Assembly (NCBI GenBank): GCA_905234785.1
Contig: CAJOIP010000018.1
Span: 1-35,383, forward strand
Origin: an uncultured Eggerthellaceae bacterium
Lineage (GTDB): Bacteria; Actinomycetota; Coriobacteriia; Coriobacteriales; Eggerthellaceae
Reading direction: 5' to 3'
Length of the DNA stretch: 35,383 nucleotides
Part shown: positions 1 through 6,633 of the stretch, one piece after another
How the letters are laid out: each line of letters starts with the position of its first letter
How positions within the stretch are numbered: position 1 is the first letter of the stretch
Program-made: the position numbers and the translations under genes
The notes under the pieces: model-generated
Databases searched by the model: none
What the model was told of the DNA's origin: nothing
What the model saw: only the letters and a program-made list of their open reading frames with translations

Positions 1-87
1 AATCGGCTTAATGCTCTGCAAGCGTGTGCCTGGTGCCAAATCGTAGCAAACGATGCCAAGAGAAGTTAAACGGTGCCACTCCGTGGG

Positions 88-108
88 CTATTCCCACTCA
101 ATAGTTCC
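88..108 (-). other. Possible att site: guaA 3'-end remnant
   Basis: Read on the minus strand, these 21 bases encode Gly-Thr-Ile-Glu-Trp-Glu followed by a TAG stop. This is the conserved C-terminus of GMP synthetase, and the real guaA in this window ends Gly-Thr-Val-Glu-Trp-Glu-stop at 6634-6654. The two sites share TCCCACTCAA (92-101 and 6638-6647) plus GTTCC four bases into guaA, in the same orientation. Codons further upstream do not match GuaA, so only the last few codons are duplicated. The guaA 3' end is a known integration hotspot, so this could be one end of an inserted element. No integrase is visible, so this remains inference. Confidence 0.4.
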
Positions 109-196
109 TACATTTCCAAACGGTGCTTTCTCGTCCATATCATATCAGCGCGTGCTGCCACGTCCAGATTTATTACCCACAATCGCAAATCCGGGT

Positions 197-340
197 GGTA
201 GCCAGTTGGTAGCCAGAAAGTGGCTACCAGGGTGGTAGCCAGCAATGGGGAGTAAATGCCTCCGGTATGGGGAGTAAATCCATCAACCTGCGGAAACACT
301 CCAGGAAATCATGAAATGGTAGCCAACTGGCTACCATTTC
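197..340. repeat. GGTAGCCA repeat cluster with 28-bp palindrome
   Basis: The 8-mer GGTAGCCA occurs directly at 197-204, 208-215, 234-241 and 318-325, and inverted at 221-228 and 328-335. The last pair lies inside a perfect 13-bp inverted repeat (GAAATGGTAGCCA at 313-325, its complement at 328-340, 2-nt centre). No coding function is evident. These may be protein-binding sites, for example for a regulator or for the recombinase of an integrated element. Confidence 0.6.
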
Positions 341-384
341 AAAAGATGTAGTTTGAGAATCTCTAAAAAGTTCCAGAATGTCTC

Positions 385-415
385 TTGACTTAAACCATGG
401 TTTAAGTCCCACAAT
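385..415 (+). promoter_or_regulatory. MerR-type promoter/operator of the redox cluster
   Basis: A good -35 (TTGACT, 385-390) is followed by an over-long 19-bp spacer and a weak -10 (CACAAT, 410-415). A perfect 22-bp palindrome runs from 387 to 408, with half-site GACTTAAACCA and CCATGG at its centre. A dyad placed between elements spaced 19-20 bp apart is the hallmark of promoters that MerR-family proteins activate by DNA distortion. The first gene starts about 50 bp downstream, and a MerR-family gene lies in the same cluster (3064-3522), so that protein is the likely regulator. That link is inference. Confidence 0.65.
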
Positions 416-467
416 ACATCCAACGTCGTCGAATCAAGTACAAAACTTTCCCGAAAGGAACCTCACT

Positions 468-1409
468 ATGGCGGAAATCAAACTTCCCAAGATAGCTTTG
501 GGCGCATGGGCCTGGGGCAACGACGGCACGTTCGGTAGCGGCATCGACACCGCTGAACTCAAACCCATTTTCGATGCGGCAATGGTTGCGGGACTCAATC
601 TGTGGGACACGGCCTACGCTTACGGCATGGGCACCTCCGAAAAGGTGCTCGCCGACTTTCTGGAGGGCCTGCCACGCGACAGCTATCTGATCTCCGACAA
701 GCTCACGCCCCAGTGCGTGGACGCATCCGCCGACGACCCCGTGTGTGCGATGCACGACATGCAGCTCGAGTTCATGGGCCTCGACCGCTTCGACATCTAC
801 TGGGTGCACAACACCTCCGAGGCTCCCCGGTGGACGCGTGCGGTCGCCGAGTTCTTCGACGGTCGGGACGACGCGCCGATGATCGGCGTCTCCAACCACA
901 ACCTGGCGGAGATAAAGGAGGCTGACGCGATCCTTCGCGAGCACGGCCTGAGGCTCGGCGCCGTGCAGAACCACCTGAGCCTGATCAACCGCAGCTCCAT
1001 CGGCTCGGGCATCCTGGACTGGTGCAAGGAAAACGACGTCGTCTTCTTCTCGTACATGGTGCTCGAGCAGGGCGCGCTTTCCGGCAAGTACGACACGACC
1101 CACCCCATGCCCGAGGGTTCTGCCCGAGCAGCCACGTACAACCCGGTGCTCGACAAGCTCGAGGTGCTCAACGCCAAGCTCGCCGAGGTGGCCGAAGCGC
1201 ACGGCGTGGGCATCGCGCAGGTGCCGGTGGCCTGGGCCATCGCGAAGGGCACGCTTCCCATCGTGGGCGTGACCAAAGAGCGCCACGTGACCGACGCCGC
1301 AGCCGCAGCCACCGTCGAGCTGACCGACGCGGAAGTCGCCGAACTCGAACAGCTGGCCGACTCGCTCGGCATCAACGCAATTCGCTTCTGGGAAAAGGAG
1401 ATGAGGTAA
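468..1409 (+). CDS. Aldo/keto reductase
   Basis: Predicted 313-aa cytosolic NAD(P)H-dependent oxidoreductase of the aldo/keto reductase superfamily, which reduces carbonyl substrates. The expected catalytic tetrad is present: Asp47 and Tyr52 in LWDTAYAYG, Lys78 in LISDKLTP and His114 in DIYWVHN. The C-terminal part carries the usual cofactor-binding pattern (PIVGVTKERHV near residues 264-274). I chose ATG 468 because an SD (GAAAGGAA, 453-460) sits seven bases upstream; the frame stays open to an ATG at 378, but that stretch is not AKR-like and overlaps the promoter. It is the first gene of a tight cluster and its stop overlaps the next ATG by one base. The substrate is unknown. Confidence 0.93.
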   Translation: MAEIKLPKIALGAWAWGNDGTFGSGIDTAELKPIFDAAMVAGLNLWDTAYAYGMGTSEKVLADFLEGLPRDSYLISDKLTPQCVDASADDPVCAMHDMQLEFMGLDRFDIYWVHNTSEAPRWTRAVAEFFDGRDDAPMIGVSNHNLAEIKEADAILREHGLRLGAVQNHLSLINRSSIGSGILDWCKENDVVFFSYMVLEQGALSGKYDTTHPMPEGSARAATYNPVLDKLEVLNAKLAEVAEAHGVGIAQVPVAWAIAKGTLPIVGVTKERHVTDAAAAATVELTDAEVAELEQLADSLGINAIRFWEKEMR

Positions 1410-1951
1410 TGAAGAAGAACATCGGCGCGGCGCTCGCGCTCTACCCCTCGCCCGTCATCGTGGTGGGCGCCATGGTGGACGGTAAACCCACCTGGACGCT
1501 CGTGGCGCACGCAGGCACCGTCGCCCACAGCCACCTGATGGTGTCGCTTGCGCAAGCGCACTATATCAACCAGGGCATCCGAGAGACCAAGCTGCTATCG
1601 GTGAACGTAGTCGACGAGTCGTGGCTTGCGAAAGCCGACCTCATGGGCACGACGAGCGGCAACAAGGAAGATAAGTCAACCGCATTCGCCTACACCATGG
1701 GTGATGCAGGCGCACCGCTGATCGACGAGGCGAAGGTCTCGATCGAGTGCGAGGTCGATGGCAGCTACGAGCTGGAGAAGTTCGACAACTTCTTGTGCAA
1801 GGTGCTTTCTGTCTACGCAGAAGAGGCAGTACTCAACGAGAAGGGCAAGATCGACTACCACGTGTTCAAGCCCGTGCTCTTCGAGTTCCCCACCTACGAG
1901 TACTTCGTCACCGGCGATAAAGTCGGCGACTGCGCGAAGATGAACCGCTAG
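1409..1951 (+). CDS. Flavin reductase family protein (flavoredoxin-like)
   Basis: 180 aa with the look of the FMN-binding split-barrel flavin reductase/flavoredoxin family. The N-terminal strand ALYPSPVIVVGA and the following TWTLVAHAGTVAHSHLMVSLA match where these proteins bind FMN, and a conserved LSVNVVDES follows. Members use NAD(P)H to reduce free flavin, or act as flavin-bound electron carriers. The ATG overlaps the stop of the aldo/keto reductase (TAATG), and AAAAGGAG lies just upstream within that gene, indicating translational coupling. The specific reaction is not predictable. Its position among flavodoxin-type genes suggests a role in supplying or passing low-potential electrons. 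Confidence 0.85.
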   Translation: MKKNIGAALALYPSPVIVVGAMVDGKPTWTLVAHAGTVAHSHLMVSLAQAHYINQGIRETKLLSVNVVDESWLAKADLMGTTSGNKEDKSTAFAYTMGDAGAPLIDEAKVSIECEVDGSYELEKFDNFLCKVLSVYAEEAVLNEKGKIDYHVFKPVLFEFPTYEYFVTGDKVGDCAKMNR

Positions 1952-1973
1952 CCTGGCTGAACTGGAGGCGAAC

Positions 1974-3032
1974 ATGGGATTCATGACGCGGCGGGCGTTC
2001 CTTGAGCTGGGGGCTCTCGCGGGAGGGACCGTTGCGTTCTCGGAGCTTACAGCCTGTGCAAACGGCTCGCAGACATCTTCGGGCGCGACGACGTCAACCT
2101 CATCCGCAAGCGCGGATGCAGGTTCGGCCTCATCCCCCTCGGCATTTTCGTCCACTAACGCGAGCGCAGGTGCGCCTCGGGTCTATTTCACGCGCAAGCT
2201 CGACGACGCGTCGCTGCAGACCGTTTTCGCAGCCATCGGACGGGGGCTTGGCGGCGGGCGCATCGGCGTCAAGCTCTCGACCGGCGAGCCCGGTGGGAAC
2301 CACTATCTGAAAGCCGACCTCATTTCGGGCCTTGTGAATGCAGTGGGCGGCACTATCGTCGAGTGCAACACGGCATACGACGGTGCGCGCGGCTCCACCG
2401 ATGCCCACTACCGAGTGGCAGCCGACCACGGGTTCACAGAGATCGCCGATTTCCAAATAATGGACGAGGACGGCTCGCTGGCGCTTCCGGTCGAAGGCGG
2501 TTACCACCTGACCGAGAACCTGGTAGGCGCGCATTTCGCCGACTACGACGGCTTCCTGGTCCTCTCGCATTTCAAAGGACACCAAATGGCCGGCTTCGGC
2601 GGAGCACTTAAGAACATCTCCATCGGCATGGCCTCGCGTGAGGGCAAACTGCTCATCCACTCGGCAGGAACGAATCGCACGAGCTGGTCGAGTGCCGCGA
2701 CCCCCGATTTTCTGGAGTCGATGGCAGATGCGTGCAAGGCCGTGCTTGCAGCCCAACCCAACATGCTGTTCGTGAACGTGATGAACAACCTGTCGGTCGA
2801 CTGTGACTGCGATTCCAATCCTGCCGCACCTAAAATGACCGATATCGGTATTCTGGCTTCGGCTGACCCGGTAGCGCTCGACCAGGCGTGCGTCGACCTC
2901 ATATATGCAAGCGATGACGATAGTGCCGACCTGATTGCGCGCATGGAGAGCCGCGACGGCGTCCACGTGTTGAAATCGGCAGAGCTTCTCGGAGTCGGAA
3001 GCCGAACATACGAATTGGTAGAAATAGGCTGA
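1974..3032 (+). CDS. DUF362 protein, Tat-exported lipoprotein
   Basis: 352 aa. The N-terminus has a twin-arginine motif (MTRRAFLELG), a hydrophobic segment and a lipobox-like LTAC, followed by a Ser/Thr/Ala-rich linker to about residue 60. This indicates Tat export and lipid anchoring outside the membrane. The rest matches DUF362: a central LSHFKGHQMAGFGGALKN region and a C-terminal half with DIGILASADPVALDQACVDLI. Many DUF362 proteins also carry a 4Fe-4S ferredoxin domain; this one does not, having only a Cys-Asp-Cys near residue 281. The function of the domain is unsettled, with redox or corrinoid-related roles proposed. Start 1974 has GGAGG nearby; a second ATG at 1983 is also possible. 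Confidence 0.85.
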   Translation: MGFMTRRAFLELGALAGGTVAFSELTACANGSQTSSGATTSTSSASADAGSASSPSAFSSTNASAGAPRVYFTRKLDDASLQTVFAAIGRGLGGGRIGVKLSTGEPGGNHYLKADLISGLVNAVGGTIVECNTAYDGARGSTDAHYRVAADHGFTEIADFQIMDEDGSLALPVEGGYHLTENLVGAHFADYDGFLVLSHFKGHQMAGFGGALKNISIGMASREGKLLIHSAGTNRTSWSSAATPDFLESMADACKAVLAAQPNMLFVNVMNNLSVDCDCDSNPAAPKMTDIGILASADPVALDQACVDLIYASDDDSADLIARMESRDGVHVLKSAELLGVGSRTYELVEIG

Positions 3033-3063
3033 CGGCCGTCTGCCCAAACGAGGGGTTTGAGCT

Positions 3064-3522
3064 ATGGACAAGATGTACACGATAGGGGACGCGGCGGCAG
3101 AGCTGGGCATGCCGGCCTCGACCATACGCTTCTACGAGAAGAACGGACTCATCCCCAACCAGCAGCGCTCAAGCGACGGAAGGAGGCTGTTCGACGAGGA
3201 CGATCTGGAGTGGATGCGCTTCGTGGAGCGCCTGAAGGTTTCGGGCATGCCCATCAAGGAGATCCGCGAGTACATACGGCTCTACATGGAGGGCGACTCG
3301 ACCATCGAGGAGCGCAGGCGCATCGTCTACGAGCGCCGCGCCGCAATCGACGCGCAGCTCGAGGAGCTCAAGCTGGCTCGCGACTTCATAGAGTACAAGT
3401 GCTGGTTCTACGACGTGGCGTCCGAGTCGGGCACGTGCGACACCCCGCGCAACATGCCCCTCGAGGAGCTTCCCGACGACATCAAGCGCGTCAAGGCGAA
3501 GTGCAGGATAAACAGGTACTAG
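3064..3522 (+). CDS. MerR family transcriptional regulator
   Basis: 152 aa. Residues 4-72 form a MerR winged helix-turn-helix (YTIGDAAAELGMPASTIRFYE, then GRRLFDEDDLEWMRFVERLK). A coiled-coil dimerisation helix follows (about 80-120) and then a short C-terminal region with Cys residues (YKCWFYDV, GTCDTP). Related regulators often sit beside aldo/keto reductase genes and respond to electrophiles or redox stress. The effector cannot be read from the sequence, but the two cysteines make thiol sensing or metal binding possible. The likely target is the promoter at 385-415, whose architecture is MerR-type. The gene sits inside the cluster it probably controls. Confidence 0.92.
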   Translation: MDKMYTIGDAAAELGMPASTIRFYEKNGLIPNQQRSSDGRRLFDEDDLEWMRFVERLKVSGMPIKEIREYIRLYMEGDSTIEERRRIVYERRAAIDAQLEELKLARDFIEYKCWFYDVASESGTCDTPRNMPLEELPDDIKRVKAKCRINRY

Positions 3523-3530
3523 GAGGAGCA

Positions 3531-4295
3531 ATGGAAGAGAAAATCGTCCAAACGGCTGGACGCGTCGCCCTGGGCCAGTTCGCCCCGGAGTTCGCGCATT
3601 TCAACGACGACGTGCTGTTCGGCGAGAACTGGAACAACAGCGACATAGACCTTAAAACTCGCTGCATCATCACGGTGGTGACGCTGATGGCCTCCGGTGT
3701 CACCGACAGCTCGCTCGTCTACCACCTGGAAAACGCCAAGGCCCACGGCGTGACGCGCGCCGAGATCGCGGCGGTGGTGACGCACGTGGCGTTCTACGCC
3801 GGTTGGCCGAAAGCTTGGGCCGTGTTCAACCTGGCCAAGACCGTGTGGACGGAATCGGGCGAAGCGGATGCGCCGGCAGATGCCAAGGCGGTCTACGAGG
3901 CCTCCGTCATCTTCCCCGTGGGCGAACCGAATCCTTACGGGAAGTGCTTCACCGGCCAGAGCTACCTTGCTCCGATCTCGACTGACCAGGTCCCGGTGTT
4001 CAACGTGACCTTCGAGCCGGGCTGCCGCAACTTCTGGCATGCCCACCATGCAGCAAGCGGCGGCGGGCAGATTCTCATCTGCGTCAGCGGCCGCGGCTAC
4101 TACCAGGAACGTAACGGCAAGACGGTGGAGATGGTGCCGGGCACGGTCGTGAACATCCCCGCGAACGTGGAGCACTGGCACGGCGCCGCGAGGGACTCCT
4201 GGTTCTCGCATCTGGCAATCGAGGTCGAGGGCGAAGGCGCCTCGACTGAATGGTTCGAGCCCGTTTCCGACGGAGAATACGACAAGCTGGCGTGA
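3531..4295 (+). CDS. Carboxymuconolactone decarboxylase-cupin fusion
   Basis: 254 aa with two domains. Residues 1-110 are carboxymuconolactone decarboxylase/AhpD-like (KTRCIITVVTLMASGV, then the VTHVAFYAGWPKAW helix). The usual AhpD Cys-x-x-Cys pair is absent, so peroxidase activity is unlikely. Residues 130-250 are a cupin: FWHAHHA gives the first metal-binding histidines and VEHWHGA the last. Similar fusions are common in gut anaerobes and are usually annotated only by domain. AGGAGGAG at 3521-3528 supports ATG 3531, eight bases after the merR stop. A frame open further upstream overlaps merR and is not real. Role within the cluster: probably conversion or isomerisation of a small carbonyl compound, by inference. 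Confidence 0.88.
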   Translation: MEEKIVQTAGRVALGQFAPEFAHFNDDVLFGENWNNSDIDLKTRCIITVVTLMASGVTDSSLVYHLENAKAHGVTRAEIAAVVTHVAFYAGWPKAWAVFNLAKTVWTESGEADAPADAKAVYEASVIFPVGEPNPYGKCFTGQSYLAPISTDQVPVFNVTFEPGCRNFWHAHHAASGGGQILICVSGRGYYQERNGKTVEMVPGTVVNIPANVEHWHGAARDSWFSHLAIEVEGEGASTEWFEPVSDGEYDKLA

Positions 4296-4339
4296 CGCCA
4301 CCCCACGCAGGCAATGACATAAGGCATCGGAGGATGGAC

Positions 4340-5047
4340 GTGGAAGAAACCACCCTTACCAGGAGACGTTTCGTAGCCGCCTCGGCGGCGGCGATTGGCG
4401 GGCTCACGCTCTCTGGATGCTCGCGCAACGAGGGCCGGCGAGCAACGGAAGCCGGGCGCTCAGAGACGGGAAGCTCGGCAGTCGAATCGCCCGTTTCGAC
4501 TACGGGCACGTTAGGTTCGACCGAAACGGGGTCCGGGGAACGAAAAGGCGCTTCCAGTGAAAACGCTATGGCCAAGGTGCTGGTAGCATGCTTCTCGGCG
4601 ACAGGGAACACGCGAGCTGTTGCCGAGGCGCTGGCAGCGCACCTGGACGCGGACTATTTCGAGATAGAGCCCGCAGACCCCTACACCGCAGATGACCTGG
4701 ATTACGGCGACGAGACCACCAGGGCGACAGCCGAGCAGAACGATACTGCAGCGCGACCAACGCTGGCCTCAATCCCAGACCTATCCCCATACGACATCGT
4801 CTTGCTGGGACACCCCATCTGGTGGGGCAAGGCGCCACGCCTAATATGTACGCTTCTGGAAAGTGCCGATGTATCGGGCAAGAAGCTCGCCGAGTTCTGC
4901 ACCTCGGGGAGCAGCGGTGTCGAAGAGGCTTCGGTCGAACTCGAAGGAATGGCCCCAGCGGCTAAATGGATTGGCGCAAAACGTCTCCCAGCAGGAGCTT
5001 CGGAAGGCGAAATTGCCGCCTGGGCGGACTCGCTAGGCATCCGATAG
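4340..5047 (+). CDS. Flavodoxin, Tat-exported lipoprotein
   Basis: 235 aa from GTG 4340. A twin-arginine signal (TLTRRRFVAAS) and a lipobox (LSGC) precede a Ser/Thr/Gly-rich linker of about 50 residues. From about residue 77 there is a complete flavodoxin domain: KVLVACFSATGNTRAV is the FMN phosphate loop, and LLGHPIWWGKAP and TSGSSGVEEA are the isoalloxazine loops. GGAGG (4329-4333) abuts an ATG at 4334 but sits six bases from GTG 4340, so GTG is preferred. Flavodoxins are normally cytosolic; Tat export of a folded, cofactor-loaded domain would fit an extracytoplasmic electron carrier. It resembles the next gene, which lacks the export region. Confidence 0.87.
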   Translation: MEETTLTRRRFVAASAAAIGGLTLSGCSRNEGRRATEAGRSETGSSAVESPVSTTGTLGSTETGSGERKGASSENAMAKVLVACFSATGNTRAVAEALAAHLDADYFEIEPADPYTADDLDYGDETTRATAEQNDTAARPTLASIPDLSPYDIVLLGHPIWWGKAPRLICTLLESADVSGKKLAEFCTSGSSGVEEASVELEGMAPAAKWIGAKRLPAGASEGEIAAWADSLGIR

Positions 5048-5071
5048 CCTACGATTCAAAAGAAGGAGAGC

Positions 5072-5551
5072 ATGATGGAGAAGACATTAGTGGCGTACTT
5101 CAGTGCGAGCGGAACGACGGCGAAGGTGGCGAAGGATCTCGCCGCCGCGACGGGAGCCGACCTGTTCGAGATAGAGCCCGAGAAACCCTATTCGAACGCA
5201 GACCTGAATTGGCAAGACAAGAAGAGCCGCACGACCATCGAGATGAACGACGAGTCGTGCCGCCCGACGATCGCAAGCGAGGTCGCGGACATGGGCGCCT
5301 ACGACATGGTATTCGTCGGCTTCCCCGTATGGTGGTACGTTGAGCCTCGCATCATCGACACGTTCCTGGAAACTTACGACTTAACGGACAAGATGGTCGT
5401 GCCCTTCGCGACGAGCGGCGGCAGCGGACTGGGACAGGCGCCGAAGCGCATGCAGGCGCTGGTTCCCGACGCGAGGGTGCTTGCAGGCGGCCTTCTGAAC
5501 GGCCACCCCTCGCAGGCTAAGCTCAAGGAGTGGGCGGAAAGTGTCCGGTAG
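5072..5551 (+). CDS. Flavodoxin
   Basis: 159 aa, flavodoxin-fold protein without a signal peptide. The phosphate loop is TLVAYFSASGTTAKV (residues 5-19); FVGFPVWWYVEP and PFATSGGSGLG supply the other FMN-contact loops. Proteins of this type are small FMN electron carriers or minor quinone/flavin reductases. AAGGAGAG at 5062-5069 precedes a tandem ATG-ATG (5072, 5075). It follows the exported flavodoxin after 24 bp and is clearly related to it (both share FEIEP followed by PY), which suggests local duplication. Its stop overlaps the start proposed for the next gene. Confidence 0.9.
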   Translation: MMEKTLVAYFSASGTTAKVAKDLAAATGADLFEIEPEKPYSNADLNWQDKKSRTTIEMNDESCRPTIASEVADMGAYDMVFVGFPVWWYVEPRIIDTFLETYDLTDKMVVPFATSGGSGLGQAPKRMQALVPDARVLAGGLLNGHPSQAKLKEWAESVR

Positions 5552-5909
5552 GATGCCATTTAGGAAGAACGGGGACACGGTGGCGCTGACAATCAACATA
5601 CGCTACACGGGCGCACCGGGCGCGGCGTTCGCCTTCGCGCGCGAGATGGAGACGAGCGGCACGGCCGATGCCGTCCGCGCAGAGGACGGAAACTTGCGCT
5701 ACGAGTACTTCCAGGCCTTGGCCGATCCCGACACGGTGCTGCTCGTCGACCGGTGGGCCGATCAGGCCGCGCTCGATGCACACCACGCATCGCCCATGAT
5801 GTCGCGAATTGCGGAACTTCGCGACAAGTACGACCTTCACATGAACGTCGAGCGGTTCGTCGATTCGGATGGCGGAAGCGCAGATGAAGACGCATTCTTG
5901 AGGAGATAG
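5541..5909 (+). CDS. ABM-domain (quinol monooxygenase-like) protein
   Basis: 122 aa from GTG 5541, or 118 aa from ATG 5553; the start is uncertain because SD-like sequence is poorly placed for both. The body matches the antibiotic biosynthesis monooxygenase (ABM) dimeric ferredoxin-like fold: TINIRYTGAPGAAFAFARE, then NLRYEYFQALADPDTVLLVDRW, then ALDAHHASPMM, with the paired histidines typical of the family. Members oxidise quinols or polyketides without a cofactor, or simply bind such compounds. The gene overlaps or abuts the flavodoxin stop, so the two are probably co-translated. Confidence 0.82.
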   Translation: MSGRMPFRKNGDTVALTINIRYTGAPGAAFAFAREMETSGTADAVRAEDGNLRYEYFQALADPDTVLLVDRWADQAALDAHHASPMMSRIAELRDKYDLHMNVERFVDSDGGSADEDAFLRR

Positions 5910-5946
5910 CAACTGCCCTACGAAAAGCAGGGAAGGAGTGACAGAT

Positions 5947-6480
5947 TTGGATATCCTCGTGCTGCAGGGAAGCCCTAACACGAACGGATCGACCGCGCTT
6001 CTCGCCGCCGAGTTCGCACGTGGCGCCTGCGAGGCAGGGCATACGGTAGACGTCGTCAACGTGGCGGCGCTCGACATAGCGCCCTGCACCGGCTGCGTGG
6101 CGTGCGGCTATGAAGGAGCCTGCGCACTCGCCGACGACTTCGACGACCTGCGGCAAAGGATCCTTTCCGCCGACATGCTTGTGTTCGCTACGCCCCTGTA
6201 CTATTACGGCATGACCGCGCAACTGAAAACTGTTCTCGATCGCTTCTGCTCGGCAAACGCGAGCATAACGTTCAGGAGAATGAAATCGGCGCTGCTTGCC
6301 GTAGCATGGAATTCAGACGACTGGACTTTCAACGCACTCGAGGCCCATTACGACACGCTCGTTCGCTATCTGGACATGCGCGACTGCGGGCGCGTGCTTG
6401 GCTCGGGCTGCGGCACGCCGTCAATGACCACACGGTCGGGTTTCCCGGAGAAGGCCTACGCACTCGGCAGGTCCATCTAA
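5947..6480 (+). CDS. NAD(P)H-dependent FMN reductase / Fe-S flavoprotein-like
   Basis: 177 aa from TTG 5947. The flavodoxin-like fold starts directly (DILVLQGSPNTNGSTALL), followed by ATPLYYYGMTAQLKTVLDRF. Residues 47-59 hold a compact cysteine cluster C-x2-C-x2-C-x5-C (Cys47, 50, 53, 59). That spacing is used for a 4Fe-4S cluster in iron-sulfur flavoproteins (Isf family), so an Fe-S/FMN protein is plausible. AAGGAG (5933-5938) overlaps a GTG at 5938 but is eight bases from TTG 5947, which also gives the family's usual N-terminus. It is the last gene of the redox cluster, and a 150-bp spacer then leads to the guaA stop. Confidence 0.85.
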   Translation: MDILVLQGSPNTNGSTALLAAEFARGACEAGHTVDVVNVAALDIAPCTGCVACGYEGACALADDFDDLRQRILSADMLVFATPLYYYGMTAQLKTVLDRFCSANASITFRRMKSALLAVAWNSDDWTFNALEAHYDTLVRYLDMRDCGRVLGSGCGTPSMTTRSGFPEKAYALGRSI

Positions 6481-6633
6481 GACGCGTTTATGGGAAGGGC
6501 ATCAAGAGCCCCTGCTTCTCAAAGTCGTAAATAGGCTGTTTAAGAAGGTTTATACGGGCTTAAAGAAAGCTCCTCGGCTTCAAGATTGCTGCCGTGGGGC
6601 TATCGTGTTTAGCTGGGGAAATATACCCGTTCG
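6481..6633. other. Convergent spacer before guaA
   Basis: This is the spacer between the converging FMN reductase gene and guaA. I see only a weak four-base GGGC/GCCC stem near 6497 and no clear terminator or gene. It would be the right-hand end of the proposed inserted block. Confidence 0.4.

Larger units (their letters stand above)
1..467. other. Gene-poor leader with short repeats
   Basis: This stretch holds no gene I can support; the short open frames in it have no recognisable sequence. It is visibly AT-richer than the genes that follow. It contains a guaA-3'-end-like segment (88-108), AAACGRTGCY at 48, 68 and 118, a cluster of GGTAGCCA units in both orientations (197-340), two copies of ATGGGGAGTAAAT (245-257 and 267-279) and a MerR-type promoter (385-415). 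The density of short repeats suits a regulatory region or the end of an inserted element. Confidence 0.6.

Noticed and set aside
197..340. CRISPR-like repeat array
   Set aside because: Units are only 8 bp, irregularly spaced and occur in both orientations; no cas genes are present.
53..412. Three short open frames in the left leader
   Set aside because: They overlap repeats and the promoter, have no convincing SD and no family similarity.
3057..3530. Upstream extension of the CMD-cupin frame
   Set aside because: It is out of frame with merR across its whole length; an ideal SD marks ATG 3531 as the true start.
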